NCBI GenBank assembly: GCA_036898135.1
Contig: CM072512.1
Coordinates: forward strand, 24,377,924-24,441,923
Reading direction: 5' to 3'
DNA from: Oncomelania hupensis
Taxonomy: Eukaryota > Mollusca > Gastropoda > Littorinimorpha > Pomatiopsidae
DNA: 64,000 bases
The notes beneath the pieces are model-generated. The model was given only the letters and a program-made list of their open reading frames with translations, did no database searches and was not told the origin of the DNA. Each line of letters opens with the position of its first letter. Within the stretch, counting starts at the first letter, position 1. Below, piece by piece: positions 24,570 through 37,506 of the stretch. Position numbers and translations under genes: made by a program.

Positions 24570-24832
24570 GTTCTGTTTCTTCCCCTTCAACCTGGAACTC
24601 GCTACCTCTATCCGTCGTCACATCCTTCATCTAGCGTCTTTAAACTGAACTTGAAGAGAGGCCTTTTCTTAGGCGCCATGGTGAGTGTTGTTTGTTATTA
24701 TTGGGATGTGTATGTGGTTGCGTGTTATTGACCAATGTCGCATGTTGTTTTAACATTTGTTGTGTAAAGCGCTTTGTGATTTTGGACAGCGCTGTATAAA
24801 TTGCCTGTTTATTATATTTTAATTTCATGACA
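24570..24832 (+). mobile_element. CR1/L2-like LINE 3' end
   Basis: The frame at 24593 reads WNSLPLSVVTS and after one frameshift SSSVFKLNLKRGLFL, the conserved C-terminus of many CR1/L2-type LINE polyproteins. A 3' UTR ending AAAGCGCTTTGTGATTTTGG and a short ATT-rich end follow. It is a strongly 5'-truncated copy. Confidence 0.7.
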
Positions 24833-25631
24833 GAAGAATTGAGTTCTGGGTTTTCAGTGGGATATTAGTGACAGTACATTATTATGGTCTTTGTTTTATT
24901 GTCGTCTGTTAATCGGTCCCTTTTCTGCTCTTTCTCCACCTCGTCGTCGTCGTCATCTTCATCATCGTCGCCGTCGTCGTCGTCACCTGTTATCTTCATT
25001 ATGATCAGCTGGGATTTCAGTTTCATATATTTTGCCGATTGTGTTTAAATTGCGTTGGTTTCCTTTAACCAGCGTCGTAATTTGTTGTCTTGTGGTTTGG
25101 TATTGTTTGTAAAATTGCCATGATTTGTATATCTAATCTATGGTTTTCTGGTCTTGTGTTTCATGTGCTGCTTGGGAATCTTGCTGTCTCCAGGTAAGAC
25201 ATTATTATTTTAAATTAACTGCATTGAAAACAAACATTACTCATGTTGGATGGTTGTTGTTGTGGTTTTTTTTTGGGGGGGGGTGGTTGGGTGGGGTGGG
25301 TGGGTAGTGTATGTTTTGGAGAGTGGGTTAAGGTATTTTGGGGTGGAGTGACAGGCATCTTTTTATTAATCAGAACATCAGTGCAACTGTCATTCACTTA
25401 TTCAGTTGTGTGAATATTTATGCCGTTGGATTGCATACATCTGTAATTGATCATTTCTGCAATTTAAAAATAAGCATTCCTTGTTGCTTTAAACAACGAA
25501 AGAGTTAAAAGATGCGTGCAAAGTAATTTGTATTTAAATCTCTGTGGTAGTGTGGTCTCTGCGCGCGTGGGTCTGTGTGCGCACAGGCGTGCAAATCTAA
25601 AAAGTAACACTAGTTCGAATGGAAGTTTACC
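24833..25631. other. Non-coding DNA with CGT-rich and G-rich patches
   Basis: A GTCGTC/ATC patch lies at 24940-24985 and a GT/G-rich patch at 25245-25330. No gene is seen. Confidence 0.4.
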
Positions 25632-26215
25632 CGTGAGGGTGCCGGGGGTTTCAGTATAAATAGTATCCCCACTTTCTGGAAAGTTAGTGCTTTAAATCCC
25701 CACTGTCGCTGTCTTTCTCCTTTGTTCTTTCTCGTTCCTACTCTGTTCTATCAATCTACTATACTATCTTCTTCTTCGCTAGATTAGTCACCTACCTGTT
25801 TTCTTGAAAACTCTTCATGGACAAAACTCCTCATTTGTTTGTGAGGTCTGTTGGGTCAGCTGGGTAATATTGGACGCTTTTTGTCAAATGGTCACTGGGG
25901 CTTCCTATGATGTTATTATTTGGCATTGTAGGCATTTTATATATATTCATTTTGTTGATATTTTATAACGATGTTTGTATTCCATTTTGTTTTTGTAAAC
26001 GGGGGTTCTATAAATTCGAGTATAGCCTCAGCGTCCCCTGCGTGGGATGTCTTTATTGTAAAGTGACCGGTTGGTGGAGTGCCTTCAGTGTTATCACTAG
26101 GGTTGATTCGGCAGATCTTTTATGCGGATCAGGGGTGAGCCCTCTTTTAGCGAAGTTGTGGTCTTGATTTTGTGTTCCTGATTCGGCTCTTTGCAGTCCG
26201 CTGGGCCCTGTATGC
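25632..26215 (+). repeat. ~690-base dispersed repeat, copy C (5'-truncated)
   Basis: It starts near GGTGCCGGGGGTTTCAGT and ends TCCGCTGGGCCCTGTATGC. The 5' truncation is close to that of copy B. It carries an insertion near 26140 relative to the other copies. Confidence 0.85.
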
Positions 26216-26274
26216 AATGAATAACTAACTAACGAATTGAAGTTTGTGCAAACTCGATGGTTAGTGTTTTAGCA

Positions 26275-26514
26275 ACGTGTGTGTGTTTGTGTTTGTGTGT
26301 GTGTGTGTGTTTTACAGGCAACTGTATATTTCCCCTTTTGTAGAGATCATCCGTTTTATGATTTTAATATTCTTACTCTTTTATTGTGATTTGCGGTAAA
26401 TCTTTTCACTATGTTTTATGCGTGCTTTTGCATTTGGTGCTGCTGTATTGACTAAATGCATGCCTTGTGTATTATTCCGTTGGCAATTAAAAAAATATCT
26501 TGTATCTTGTAGTG
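26275..26514 (+). repeat. Dispersed LINE-like 3' end, copy 2
   Basis: GT tract, then sequence matching 9310-9526, ending GGCAATTAAAAAAATATCTT and a short ATCTTGT tail. Confidence 0.6.
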
Positions 26515-28798
26515 CTGTTTGTTCTCAAACGGACAGTAGTAGCTTGCGGATGTTACATAGTATAGTGTTATAGGTTTTTGGGCAGTGTAGTTTCGGTCCG
26601 CTTTAGTGGGGCTTGTTTGAACAGGCAAGCGGATACGTAGTAGAACACCACCTTCGGGTCGATTAGGGTATTGACTCGTACTTCGGCGAATTTTAGACAA
26701 TCTCGCCTCAGCAGGCCTTCGGAAGGGTCTCTTTATGGTACGATACAGAAGGGGTAGCGTTGGGGAGTGGATAAAAGACGCATCTCTTTTGAGTGACAAA
26801 GTGCGGGGTATGAGAGCAAAGAAAAGAAGTGGTTGGTTGTTTTATAGCTTTAACGGAAGGATGAGAGCCCCCATCCTCTCCCCCCCCACACACACACTCC
26901 CGACCACCAACGAAGAAGCTTTGTTTTTGCAAAGTAGATGTGGTCGGAGTTACTGTAACTGAACTGAAATAAGGACGCCTTGGAATGAGTATAATTTACA
27001 ATGGTTTCTTTCGCGTATGGCTTCTCTAGTTAGTGACATTGAATGGGGTGAACTTGTAATGGAGTCCGTGGATTGGTAGGGCGTTGTGATTGGAAATGGA
27101 TGTGACTTAAATAAAGGAGAACTATAGTTTGAAATAGTTTCTTTTGCCAAAGAAAAGATTGCAAATGGGTTGTTTTTTTTTTCAAAAGAGAAAAATAGAA
27201 AGGAATGGCTGTCTTATAAATTAAAGGGTAGCTTCTCGAGCTTACATGTTAAATAGGTGCAATGTTGGATAGGTAGAGTAATGGGGATAGCTTAAGCAAA
27301 CAAGGAAGGGGTGAAGTTCAAAGGGCTTCCTTTTTGCGAAGAGCCATTTGTGAAATGAGGTAAACTAAACAAGGAGTTGGGGTGGGTTGGGGGAGTGTGT
27401 GGGGAAGGGGAGGAGTTTTTTTTTAAATAGAAAAGGATAGCGTTTCCGAAAAACGGGTTCCTTTTTCTACGTGCTTTGATTTTGAGCTAATGAAATAAGA
27501 TAGGGTGCCGTGTTTAATTGGTAGGGCGATTGAAATTGGTGTGGGGTGGAATGTGACAGTGAGAGGGTCGGGTAGTAAAGTACACTTACATAAACTAATA
27601 AGAAAAAGCAATAGTTTAAAACGCGGCTCCTTTTAGCGAATGGCTTCTTGTGGCCGGTGGGGGGGGTGGGAAGGGAGGGAAGGGTAGAGCTAGCTAGCTA
27701 CTTTACAGGAACGCGGGTTATCAAGTGGCAGGGACGTCGTAGGCCTGTAATTTTCTCTCCACTCGTGTCGTGTTTACTTTAAGACCGTGTCAGTCCGTGA
27801 ATCGATTTCTTACTTAGCGTGGAATGGTAGGCTTAGTGCTTGCTGCTACAGAGGGGCCCCGCATGCTTGAACTGAAAAGTAAAAAGCATCGGTTGTATTT
27901 GCATTCTTTGCAACTTGCAAAAAAACTTAGATTTCTAAGACTAATAGTTTTGTCATCCTGTAAGCGTTTTGTTTGCCCGCAAGACTAGTTAGAGGTCTCC
28001 TTTCAAATGCTTCTATGGATTTTATTAAATCTCGAAAGGGATTAAATCCTGATTCGTGAGAATAATGTTCTCTGACTCTGATTCAGTTTAAATGCATGCA
28101 GTGCCGCTCAATCCGTCAAAGTAGGTTAGATAAGCTGGGTATGTTTTATTTGAACCTGTTACCTGTCACTAACTATTACCAGTTTTTTTAAAAGTATCAT
28201 GTTGCGACACAAGGAATCAACAGTGAGGGAATGAGGTGCCCCATCAAATTATATATACAGTATAGAAAGTTTACTTGTCTAGTTGATAATTACTTAGACT
28301 GGAACTGGAATATTGACGTGCCTCTCGCGTATCTAGGCTCAGGTTGCCTAGTTGGCTTTTAACTGCTGAAGCAGATTTTAGCGAAACACATGTATGGAGA
28401 AATGTTTAATCTGGTTTGTTTCATATTCGTTGGTATTCAGCCCTCTTTCTCGTCTTCTCCTGCTCCTAATCATTTTGGAGCTTTGTTTTCTGGAGGTAAC
28501 GGTCCATCGCAACTGTGTGCATGTAGGCCCACGAGGGACAGCACAATGTTGTTGGTTCGTGTGGTGACTGGAAAGCCTGCTATAGATCTATCATGGCTAG
28601 CTTGCTTTCCCTGTCCAAGTCCGCTTGACATTGATCTCTTGCAGTTCTTTGTAAAGAATGACCCTTTTGTTTGTCTGGGGGCAATGCGGGAGAAGTGAAG
28701 CAAATAATGCCTGGTATTTGTATATTATGTTGTACGTATGTAGCTTTAGTGCTCTAAGTAGTCTGACTGATTGATCCTTTTAAAATGTTACCCTTGCT
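26515..28798. other. Non-coding DNA
   Basis: Overlapping open frames at 26452-26799 (-) and 28390-28703 (both strands) have no recognised domain or splice support. G-rich patches lie at 27380-27415 and 27655-27690. No gene is called. Confidence 0.35.
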
Positions 28799-28846
28799 AT
28801 CTGTTGGGACAGTGAAGATTTTATCTGTTGGGACAGTGAAGATTTT
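28799..28846. repeat. 24-base tandem duplication
   Basis: ATCTGTTGGGACAGTGAAGA plus TTTT occurs twice in a row. Confidence 0.95.
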
Positions 28847-30640
28847 GATTTGGTTTCTTTAATTGTTTTGCATGTATTACTTGTTGGTTTTTTAGGGAGA
28901 TAGACAAAAGAATGAATGAACGATAATATTATTTATATTTGTACAGTATTTAATAATAAGTAGTGTAATGTATTTTAATCCGCTTTATCCATTAGTCGTG
29001 TTTTGAGAGAGAGAGAGAGACAGAGACAGAGAGAGAGAGAGAGCCAGAGTATGTAGGCGGATAGCAAGAAAGTAAAAACACAATAAAGGAAGATTGACAC
29101 GAAGGATATCGACCCAAAACTCTTTCAATGGCCTCTCTATACTCGGTCCGAATGGATTGGTCGTGGTCTTGGATTTGTCCTGGACATCTTGCTTGTAGAC
29201 AATGTCCAGAATCTATTAGCAGGGAATAGAGAGGAGTTTGGGGCTACTATTACTACTGTGAGTTTACTATGGTATATTCCGATAGTGGGAGTAAGGGTAC
29301 TAAAATGTACCTAGAATCACGGACCTTTATTGAACCTTACTTTTCAATAAGTAGAAGGAAAACATCTCAAATACATTTGTTTACGTTTCCTTAAAAGGGA
29401 GAACACTATTTTAAAAAAAACACTCTTTTCTTTGAAGCTTTCTCTTTTCTTTACTAAGGTTTCTTCTACTTGTGGTTTCGTTGCCCCACTGAGCTATTGG
29501 TTTCTTCATGGTTACTGTGTATACTACTCTATCAAGTTCCTCTATGTTACGGCGCCGTAAATGGTAGAGAAGAGAAGCTATTCTTCCTTATGCGGTAGTG
29601 TAAATGAGAGCCACAATGGTCTGGTCGCTGTGTCATAAGGTAATTTTTCTGGTGTAATTTTTCTGGTGTTTCATTTTGTAGCAACCCAGGCTGTTTTTCT
29701 TCACAACAGTCATTTTCAAAGTCTTACAGTAACACGTTTTTCAGTATGCTGAAAGGTTTGGTAGTTCGCAGTTAATTGCGAATGCGTGAGTGTAGTGGAA
29801 CGCTATTTACGTAGGTGACATAGAATGAAGACTTGACTATGGGGTTGGTGCAAATCCCTAACAATGCGGGGAGGAGGTGTAGAGGATGTCCTTGATGTAA
29901 GCTAAGGGAGAAAATAGGCGAGTATACTGGGGAGAGATCTACCTATAGAACCTTTAGAATAGATGAGGGTGGGGGGTGGATAAGGGTGGTAGAAAAGGAA
30001 AGGAGGGAGAAAGGGGCAAGAGGGATGAGTGGACTTAACAAGAAATTTGCACAAACTCTACCGTATGGTAGAAGAACGGGGTGGAGGAGGGGGGATCTGT
30101 GGAGTGGGTCAAGAGGTCAGAGAAGGGAAGACGAAGCAGAAGAATAGGGGTGGGTTAGAGGAGGAGCAAGATGGATGGTGGTGGTGAATTTGAAAAACGC
30201 TTAACTTTAAATGAATTGTACCAATTGATACGAGGACTTTAGGGAGAAGGTTTAAGCAGAGAGAAAGGATCGGAGAGAAAACGTTCGGGCTAGCAAGGAG
30301 GAAGTGTGGTTGGTGTGTGTGTATGTGTATGTGTGTATGTGTGTGGGGTATGTGTATGTATGTGTGTATGTGTTGTGTGTGTAGAGGAATTAGACACACA
30401 ATGAGTAAGCTTACTGTTGGCTTTGACAAAGACTGGCATGAGCGATACCATTCTCTAATCCTCCTGATCCAGAACCACCGTGGTTCACGACCCACTTTCG
30501 TGACCACGAATAAGGAAAGCGACCACACTGAACTGTATACACAGAGCTGTACATTTCCACACGTAATTGGTATTTTTATAGCGCCATAGCCAGCTCAACG
30601 AACTTTTTAAGACGCTAACCTCTCAGATTGGGCGTGTATT
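28847..30640. other. Non-coding DNA
   Basis: GA repeats lie at 29006-29043, a perfect 14-base palindrome at 29547-29560, a TAATTTTTCTGGTG duplication near 29641-29670 and a TGTATG-rich patch at 30315-30380. No gene is seen. Confidence 0.4.
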
Positions 30641-30770
30641 AAATAGACATAAGACATAGACATAAGACATAAGATTCTTTATTCGCTTCAAATGTAACAC
30701 ACAGAAGAATTTGCTTTGCGCGTCTGGGAATGGCATAAATCATTGACAATAACAATTAAAAACACAATTG
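30641..30770 (-). repeat. Possible LINE 3' end with ACATAAG tail
   Basis: Repeated AGACATA/AGACATAAG units run into ATTCTTTATTCGCTTC; on the minus strand this is AATAAAGAAT followed by a short-repeat tail. Confidence 0.4.
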
Positions 30771-30931
30771 GTCCCGACATCTGTGAATAGCTCGGGACCT
30801 AAAAACAATTTCTTAATTCACTCACATCCACAAATCATCAGCGAACCGCAAACAAATGTCGTCAGGAAACAAAACAAAAAAGCAGACTACCAAAAAAAGA
30901 AAAGAAAACAACAACAAAAAAGCATGCGCTC

Positions 30932-30963
<32 letters not shown>

Positions 30964-31960
30964 ACAGAGGGTGCATCCAGCTGCCCCTCACGTATGTCAC
31001 GTTCATAACTAAATAATATAGGCCTATTGTATGGTGTAGTTGTGACATATATAAAGGAGAGACAGATCCGAGAAATAGAGTTAGTGATTTTAGCAGTCTA
31101 AGGGGAATCGGACTCGCGCTGTGTCGCTGCCAGGAGAGAAACCTCACAAAAAACAACAACGACAAAATAAAGCTGTGAAAAGTGAAGTTGCACACTGGAT
31201 TACTTGGGATACTATTTCTGGATGTACAAGTACCAATGAGAATGCTGAAATTCCACAAAGGGAGGATATGCCATTGTTTGTTTTCCTACTAAGGAAGTTA
31301 TTCTACATTGATGGCTACATTGATAGGTCCGGGACAGAGCCCCTGTCACTGCACTCAAGAGGCATCTAAATAATAATTATTTATTGTCGTCGCCATACAC
31401 CACTAAAACGTGAACAACCCTTTCAGGTTTTTTTGCTAAGGAAAATACCTTGGCAATGTCATATTCTCCATTACAATAATTCCATGCCCACTGACAATTT
31501 CGGATTCTCCCATGCACAGTAACTTCACTAAATGCAGCAGAGATGTAGCTGTTCCGTTTTACAGTGTGGGTTTCTTTTGATGATGGATTAAATTGCCAGC
31601 GGCAATAGGTTATAATTCATTACATGCCTCTACGTGTCACCCGCTACTTAAATTGCTGCATTCGTGCATAATGATGTGAAACATAGTAACATTAACATTT
31701 CTTCATAAGCTATTACAGGGACATGAACGGTATATAGTATGCTGCATTTTGTGCAGTACATCTTTCAAGAGCAGAATCTGTCGCTTGTTTCTGTACATGA
31801 GATAGGGTGTCTAAATGCTTACGATAATGGAGATGAACAGTGTGTATACAGTTCGATAATAAAGTCTCGGCTATCTGTTACTGCAGTGTCTGCTCGCGAA
31901 CTTCTCAGAAAGAGTGAAAGAGGAGGGTTCTAGTTGTTGTTTGTTGTGTAGATATTATGA
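30771..31960. other. Non-coding DNA
   Basis: A CA tract at 30929-30966. Small frames at 31121-31369 and 31739-31933 lack domains. No gene is seen. Confidence 0.4.
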
Positions 31961-32052
31961 GATTAGAAGAAGAAGAATAATAAGAAGAAGAGGAGGAATA
32001 GGAGGAGGAGGAGGAGGAGGAGGAGGGGGAACAAGAAGAAGAAGAGGAGAGT
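31961..32052. repeat. GAA/GGA purine-rich simple repeat
   Basis: GAAGAA and GGAGGA units immediately upstream of the hAT left end. Confidence 0.9.
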
Positions 32053-32180
32053 CGCACAAATAGAGCAACATTATTAAACACAGGCGGCGGAAGCAGGGGG
32101 GGGCAGGGGGGCCATGCCCATCCCTAGAAAAATGTTGGAGGGGGCAGCCTTATATATTGCCCCCTCCAATAATGAGTAGT

Positions 32181-32213
<33 letters not shown>

Positions 32214-32503
32214 CAGGGCATTAAAGGATTTTTTTTCTTCAAATGGAATCAAGCAATACAAGTGTTTATCATCATAATCACCATCATCACCCTCTGATCA
32301 GTAAGAGAAGTTCGTCCCTTCGTCATCATTTCCTGTCGACGCGTCATAATCGTTAGCCTTAGCGTAGATCAACGTGACCGACAGTTTTCGACATCGTGCA
32401 CGTCACAGTCGCGTTTTGAAAACTTTAATTTGCTGTCAGTTTTTAAAGTCTACCGTTTTCAATATCAGCAATTTTCTCGACTACAAGTGAACAAGTCAGC
32501 AAA

Positions 32504-33130
32504 ATGGCAAATGCTTTGACAACTGGTGTTATTGTTCCTCGTCAAGCATCCCGACAGACTCTCCGTGACAACCAACATGCGGCCACTCCAGAAGAATATT
32601 TCAAGATTAGCATTGCCATTCTTTTCTTGGAACACCTGTCAACCGAATTGGACTCGAGGTTCAAATATGCTGGTCTAGCAGTTGATGGTCTATGTCTGGT
32701 GCCAAGCACTTTAATAGACAACCAGGATGGTTTCATGCAGGTTCCAGAAGGGGTGATGCTGGCAATGTTGTGGGAGTCTGACCTACAAGACAACGCTACC
32801 CTTGATGCAGAATACCAACGGTGGGTTTGCAAATGGCGAAGTGCTGCTGAGAATGCGACAGCTATCATCCCATCCACGGCATCAGAAGCACTGAAACATT
32901 CTGACAGGGATTTTTTTTTAATCCCAACCTGTTCATCATGCTTTAGAACCTTTGCACCCTACCTGTCACTACTGCCGAGTGTGAGCGTTCAAACAGTCAG
33001 TTGCGCAACCTGAAAAAACTACCTGCTCGCTACAATGGGGCAACAGAGACTAAATGGACTTGCTTTACTGAAAGTGCACAGTGATGTTGATATTGACTTC
33101 AAAGAGGCAGTGAACTGTTTTGCCAGAAGA
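32504..33130 (+). pseudogene. Broken hAT transposase C-terminal region (dimerisation domain)
   Basis: The frame from 32504 contains RQTLRDNQHAATPEEYFKIS and LDSRFKYAGLAVDGLCLVPS, typical of the part of THAP/ZMYM1-like hAT transposases before the dimerisation domain. Around 32930 the frame shifts; in another frame a dimerisation motif follows (LPVTTAECERSNSQLRNLK), and after a further shift MGQQRLNGLALLKV. There is also an internal stop. The N-terminal zinc finger and catalytic core are absent. The LINE is inserted just before the original C-terminus. Confidence 0.82.
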
Positions 33131-34632
33131 TCCTATCCTATCCTATCCTGTCCCGTAACCCGAAGGTCGTAGGGGCACCACAGATGATCGTTTAACCAGC
33201 ATACTCCATCTTTCTCTGTCCTCAGCAACCCTGATGGCTTCGCTCAGTGTCAAACCAGTCCATTCTCGAATGTTGTCCTCCCACCTCTTTTTCTGTCTCC
33301 CTCTTCTTCTACCTCCTTGCACTGTGCCTTGCAGAATAGTCTTTGCAAGGCCTGATGATCTGGTGACGTGGCCATACCATCGGAGTTTCCGTTTCTTCAC
33401 CACTGTTAGCAGGTCATCGTGTTGTCCAATGGCTTGTGTGATGGTCTGTCGGACTTCGTCGTTGGTGATGTGTTGGGTATAGGAAATGCCCCGAAGTCTT
33501 CTGTAGCACCTCATCTCCATGCTTTGTATTCTTCGTTGGAGATCTGCTGTGAGGGTCCATGCTTCGCAAGCATATAGGAAGATGGAGATGACAAGGGAGC
33601 GCAGCAGTCTTACTTTGGAATGTAGACTGATGGTCCTGTCTTTCCAAATGGGCTTCAACCTTGTCAGGGCAGCAGTTGTTTGTGCGATCCTGGAGAGGAC
33701 TTCCTGTCGGGACCCACTGTCTGATATAATGGCTCCTAAATATTTGAAGCTATGCACTGTGTTGAGGGATGGGCCTTGGACTTTCATGTCCGTATTGATG
33801 CCATTGGTGTTGTTGGTCATCATTTTGGTCTTCTCTGCACTTATTTCCATTCCATAGGCTCTGGAGGTGGTGTCAAGCCTCTGTACCAGCTGTTCAAGTT
33901 CTTGTTCCTCTCCAGCCAATCCATCAATGTCATCTGCAAAACGAAGATTGGAGATTGCTCTACCCCCTATGCTGACTGTGCCTTCATGGTCTGCAAGAGC
34001 ATCTTACATGATGCGCTCTAGGAAGATGTTGAAGAGTGTTGGAGAGAGTAGGCATCCTTGACGCACACCGATTGTTGTTCTGAACCAGTTCCCGATGGCG
34101 CTGTTGTGGAGGACTGCACTGGTAGCCTTGTCATACAGGCTTTTGATGACTTCAATAATTTTAGGGCTGATGTTGTACACTTTCATTGTTGCCCATAGAG
34201 CTGCATGCCAGACTCGGTCAAACGCCTTCTTGAAGTCTATGAACACATGATATAGATGTTGCTGGTGCTGTAGGTATTTCTCACAGATTATTCTGAGGTT
34301 GAAAATCTTCTCAGTGGTACTTCGCCCTGCCCTGAATCCTGCTTGTTCTTCAGCTATGATCTGTTCAGCTTGGGGTTTCAACCTGTTGTGTATTATTTTC
34401 AGGAGGACCTTGCTGGGATGGCTGATGAGGCTGATGGTCCGGTAATTTTCACACTCCTGAAGGTTACCTTTTTTGGGAAGAGTGATGACAAGCGACTGGG
34501 TCCATGGTATAGGCCACTCCCCACTCTGCCAGATCTTGTTACAGATAATGGTGAGGGCATCAATTATCGCTTCTCCTCCTGCTTGAAGATACAATTCACA
34601 AATGGTACTAATGCCGAGGAACCTAGTGCAGC
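33131..34632 (-). mobile_element. 5'-truncated RTE-like LINE with reverse transcriptase
   Basis: On the minus strand about 484 codons of one frame are interrupted by one TAA at 34004-34006. Visible reverse-transcriptase motifs are LPKKGNLQECENYRTISLIS, AGFRAGRST, FIDFKKAFDRVWH, GVRQGCLLSPTLFNIF and the catalytic RFADD. The C-terminal region has RKLRWYGHVTRS and RRGRQKKRWEDNIREW. The 3' end is a TATCC repeat (33131-33149 on the plus strand). The endonuclease is missing by 5' truncation. AAGA flanks both ends (33127-33130, 34633-34636), a possible short target duplication. It is non-functional as it stands. Confidence 0.93.
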
Positions 34633-35095
34633 AAGACTGAATTAAGTGAAAGCAGGGTGGTGATGTTCATAAACTACAAGGTAAAGCTTTATACCGTTAA
34701 CGATCAACAAAAAGTAGTGAATAATAATAGTATACAAAACATCTCTGCTGATAAATAAATGTGTGTGTGGTTTTTTTTTTTAAGGGAGGGGCAGAGGATA
34801 ATTTTTGTACCCCAGAGTTTGTCAGTTCAATTGTTCAAAAAGCTCAAAGTCCCAGACCATCACAGATGGCTTTTTCAAGGTTCAGATTGCACCAGATTGC
34901 ACCATTTTGCATCCCTGAAAAAAAAAATTTTCGGGGGAGCATGCCCCCGGACCCCCCTAGAAGGCTCGGCGCTTCGCGCCTTCGCTGAATCTGTAACCCC
35001 CACCCCCACCCTCGACTTTTCCCAGGGCTGGCCCTGATGTCAGTGAATAGTGTGTGCCCCCCCCCCAATCCTGAGCAGCTTCCGCCGCCTGTGTT

Positions 35096-35816
35096 AAAAG
35101 TATGACTGATGAGTTGAGTATAGGACTGTGATGTGTACATTATCTCAATTTAAGGTTCTGGTAGCGATTAGCTGTAGTTTAAAATTACATCTTAACATGT
35201 CCATGTACGGGTTCACTTTTAAAACTCCTGAAGAAGCTATTAGCGAAATAACATATATGCAGAACTTGTGTTTTATCTTCTTTGTGTGTGTGGGGTTTTG
35301 TTTTTTTTCTTCTGTCTCGGTCTCGCCTTCTTGTAAGTTATGAAAAGTAAGTGTGCAGTCGTATTATAAGATTACGCTGTACGTTCTTGTCTGCAGAGGT
35401 TAGCTGTTTGTTTCAGGAACATACATCACCGTCTATGCAAGTGTCGTTTGTCTAATTCATTTAGGTGTCCTGGGCCCTTAATGACACTAGCGTTATGCTT
35501 CGCACGTTCAAAGTCAGTCACGACTTGTGTAAGACGCTGACATTAAACTAAAGATAATGACAGGATGTTTAACCTCCCCGTATCCCCTGCTTCCCCTTCC
35601 CCTCTTCCCTCCCAACCTCCTAAACTTCCCTCGCCATTTTCTCTGGTCTCCCTTCTTTCTCCTCCCAGCTCCCACCCATTCATAATAATTATAATAAATA
35701 AATAGAAAGGATTCTTATAAGGCGGTTGTTGTTTTTTTTTTATAGAAAGAACTGTTAAAGCGCTCAGTCATTAATTTTACACCCCAATTCTCACTTCCCT
35801 CTCCGAAATACAAAGT
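35096..35816. other. Non-coding DNA
   Basis: A CT-rich patch lies at 35575-35680. No gene is seen. Confidence 0.4.
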
Positions 35817-36317
<501 letters not shown>

Positions 36318-36372
36318 TATTTCAGCATCATCTTTCTCGTCATCCTCATCTTCGTCCTCCTCCACTTTTATT

Positions 36373-36450
36373 TTCTTCTTCTTTTTCTTCTTCTTCTTCT
36401 TCTTCTTCTTCTTCTTCTTCTTCTTCTTCTTCTTCTTCTTCTTCTTCTTC
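36373..36450. repeat. CTT microsatellite
   Basis: TTC/CTT repeats. The poly-Lys and poly-Phe/Ser frames are artefacts. Confidence 0.97.
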
Positions 36451-37215
36451 AAAAACTCCGCTTCCTCTATTACATTATTCAATCATCATAATATAATCTC
36501 TGCTGCATGCAAAGAGGATACACACCTCTTTAACCCTTTTATCGATCGCGCTTACACACACACACAGAGCCTCACCGCATAATTTATAGGAGTACTTGAT
36601 TATTATCTGTTGTGCTGCGTGTTTAAATAATAGAGTATGAACAATGATACGGTGACAATTTATATAGTAACATTGTGTTGTTCGCATCCTTTCAGTGCAA
36701 CAGCTGGCATCTGTGCGACTACAATGTTCAATGCAATCTTCTTATACACTAAAATAATACACTAATGGTAATAGTAGCGATTGTCTAAGCGACACTGTGG
36801 CATAGTATAAAGGTACCATTGCAGTTGATGTTCACGATATTTTTAAAAAAAAACTAAACTTGTCTACTACTCAGGTGTCTATTTTTGTATTGGATGTTGA
36901 TCATAATTATTGAGGTGACTGTAATCGGTGCACATTCTTCTTGTAATTTTATCTTGTAATAGCTACTAATAGTAGCGTTTGTCTAAGTGACTAGATATCC
37001 ATCGATACAGTTCGGTCTCGTTTTATTTGTGTAGTAGGTGTGGTTATTAAATTGTGTGTGTGAGGATGTTATCACAGACAGCAGCAGTCAGCGTGAGGCT
37101 GAAAGCCTGTTTTGTGTTGATGGTAAGAAATATTTATTGTACTGTGCTTTACTCTTGGAGGTATTGTTAAGGGATGTTTTATCTCGAGTGAGTTCAAATG
37201 TAACGGAAAGAAAAT
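36451..37215. other. Non-coding DNA
   Basis: AT-rich; no gene is seen. Confidence 0.4.

Positions 37216-37506
<291 letters not shown>

Larger units (their letters stand above)
32077..35095 (+). mobile_element. hAT-type DNA transposon remnant carrying a nested LINE
   Basis: AACACAGGCGGCGGAAGC (32077-32094) is repeated as its perfect reverse complement at 35078-35095. Between them lie G- and C-rich subterminal sequences, a poly-T tract at 32183-32211, a transposase C-terminal fragment and an inserted RTE-like LINE (33131-34632). An exact target duplication was not resolved: the flanks read TTATTA and AAAAGT with TTAA-like overlap. Removing the LINE would leave about 1.5 kb, so the hAT copy is itself internally deleted. 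Confidence 0.8.

Noticed and set aside
26452..26799. Coding exon on the minus strand
   Set aside because: It is an open frame of odd composition that overlaps a repeat end and has no splice signals or recognised motif.
28390..28703. Gene on either strand
   Set aside because: Both strands are open over the same bases and neither shows a family motif or splice support.
32077..32094. piggyBac-type ends with TTAA duplication
   Set aside because: TTAA-like bases flank both ends but are offset by one base, and the enclosed transposase is of hAT type.
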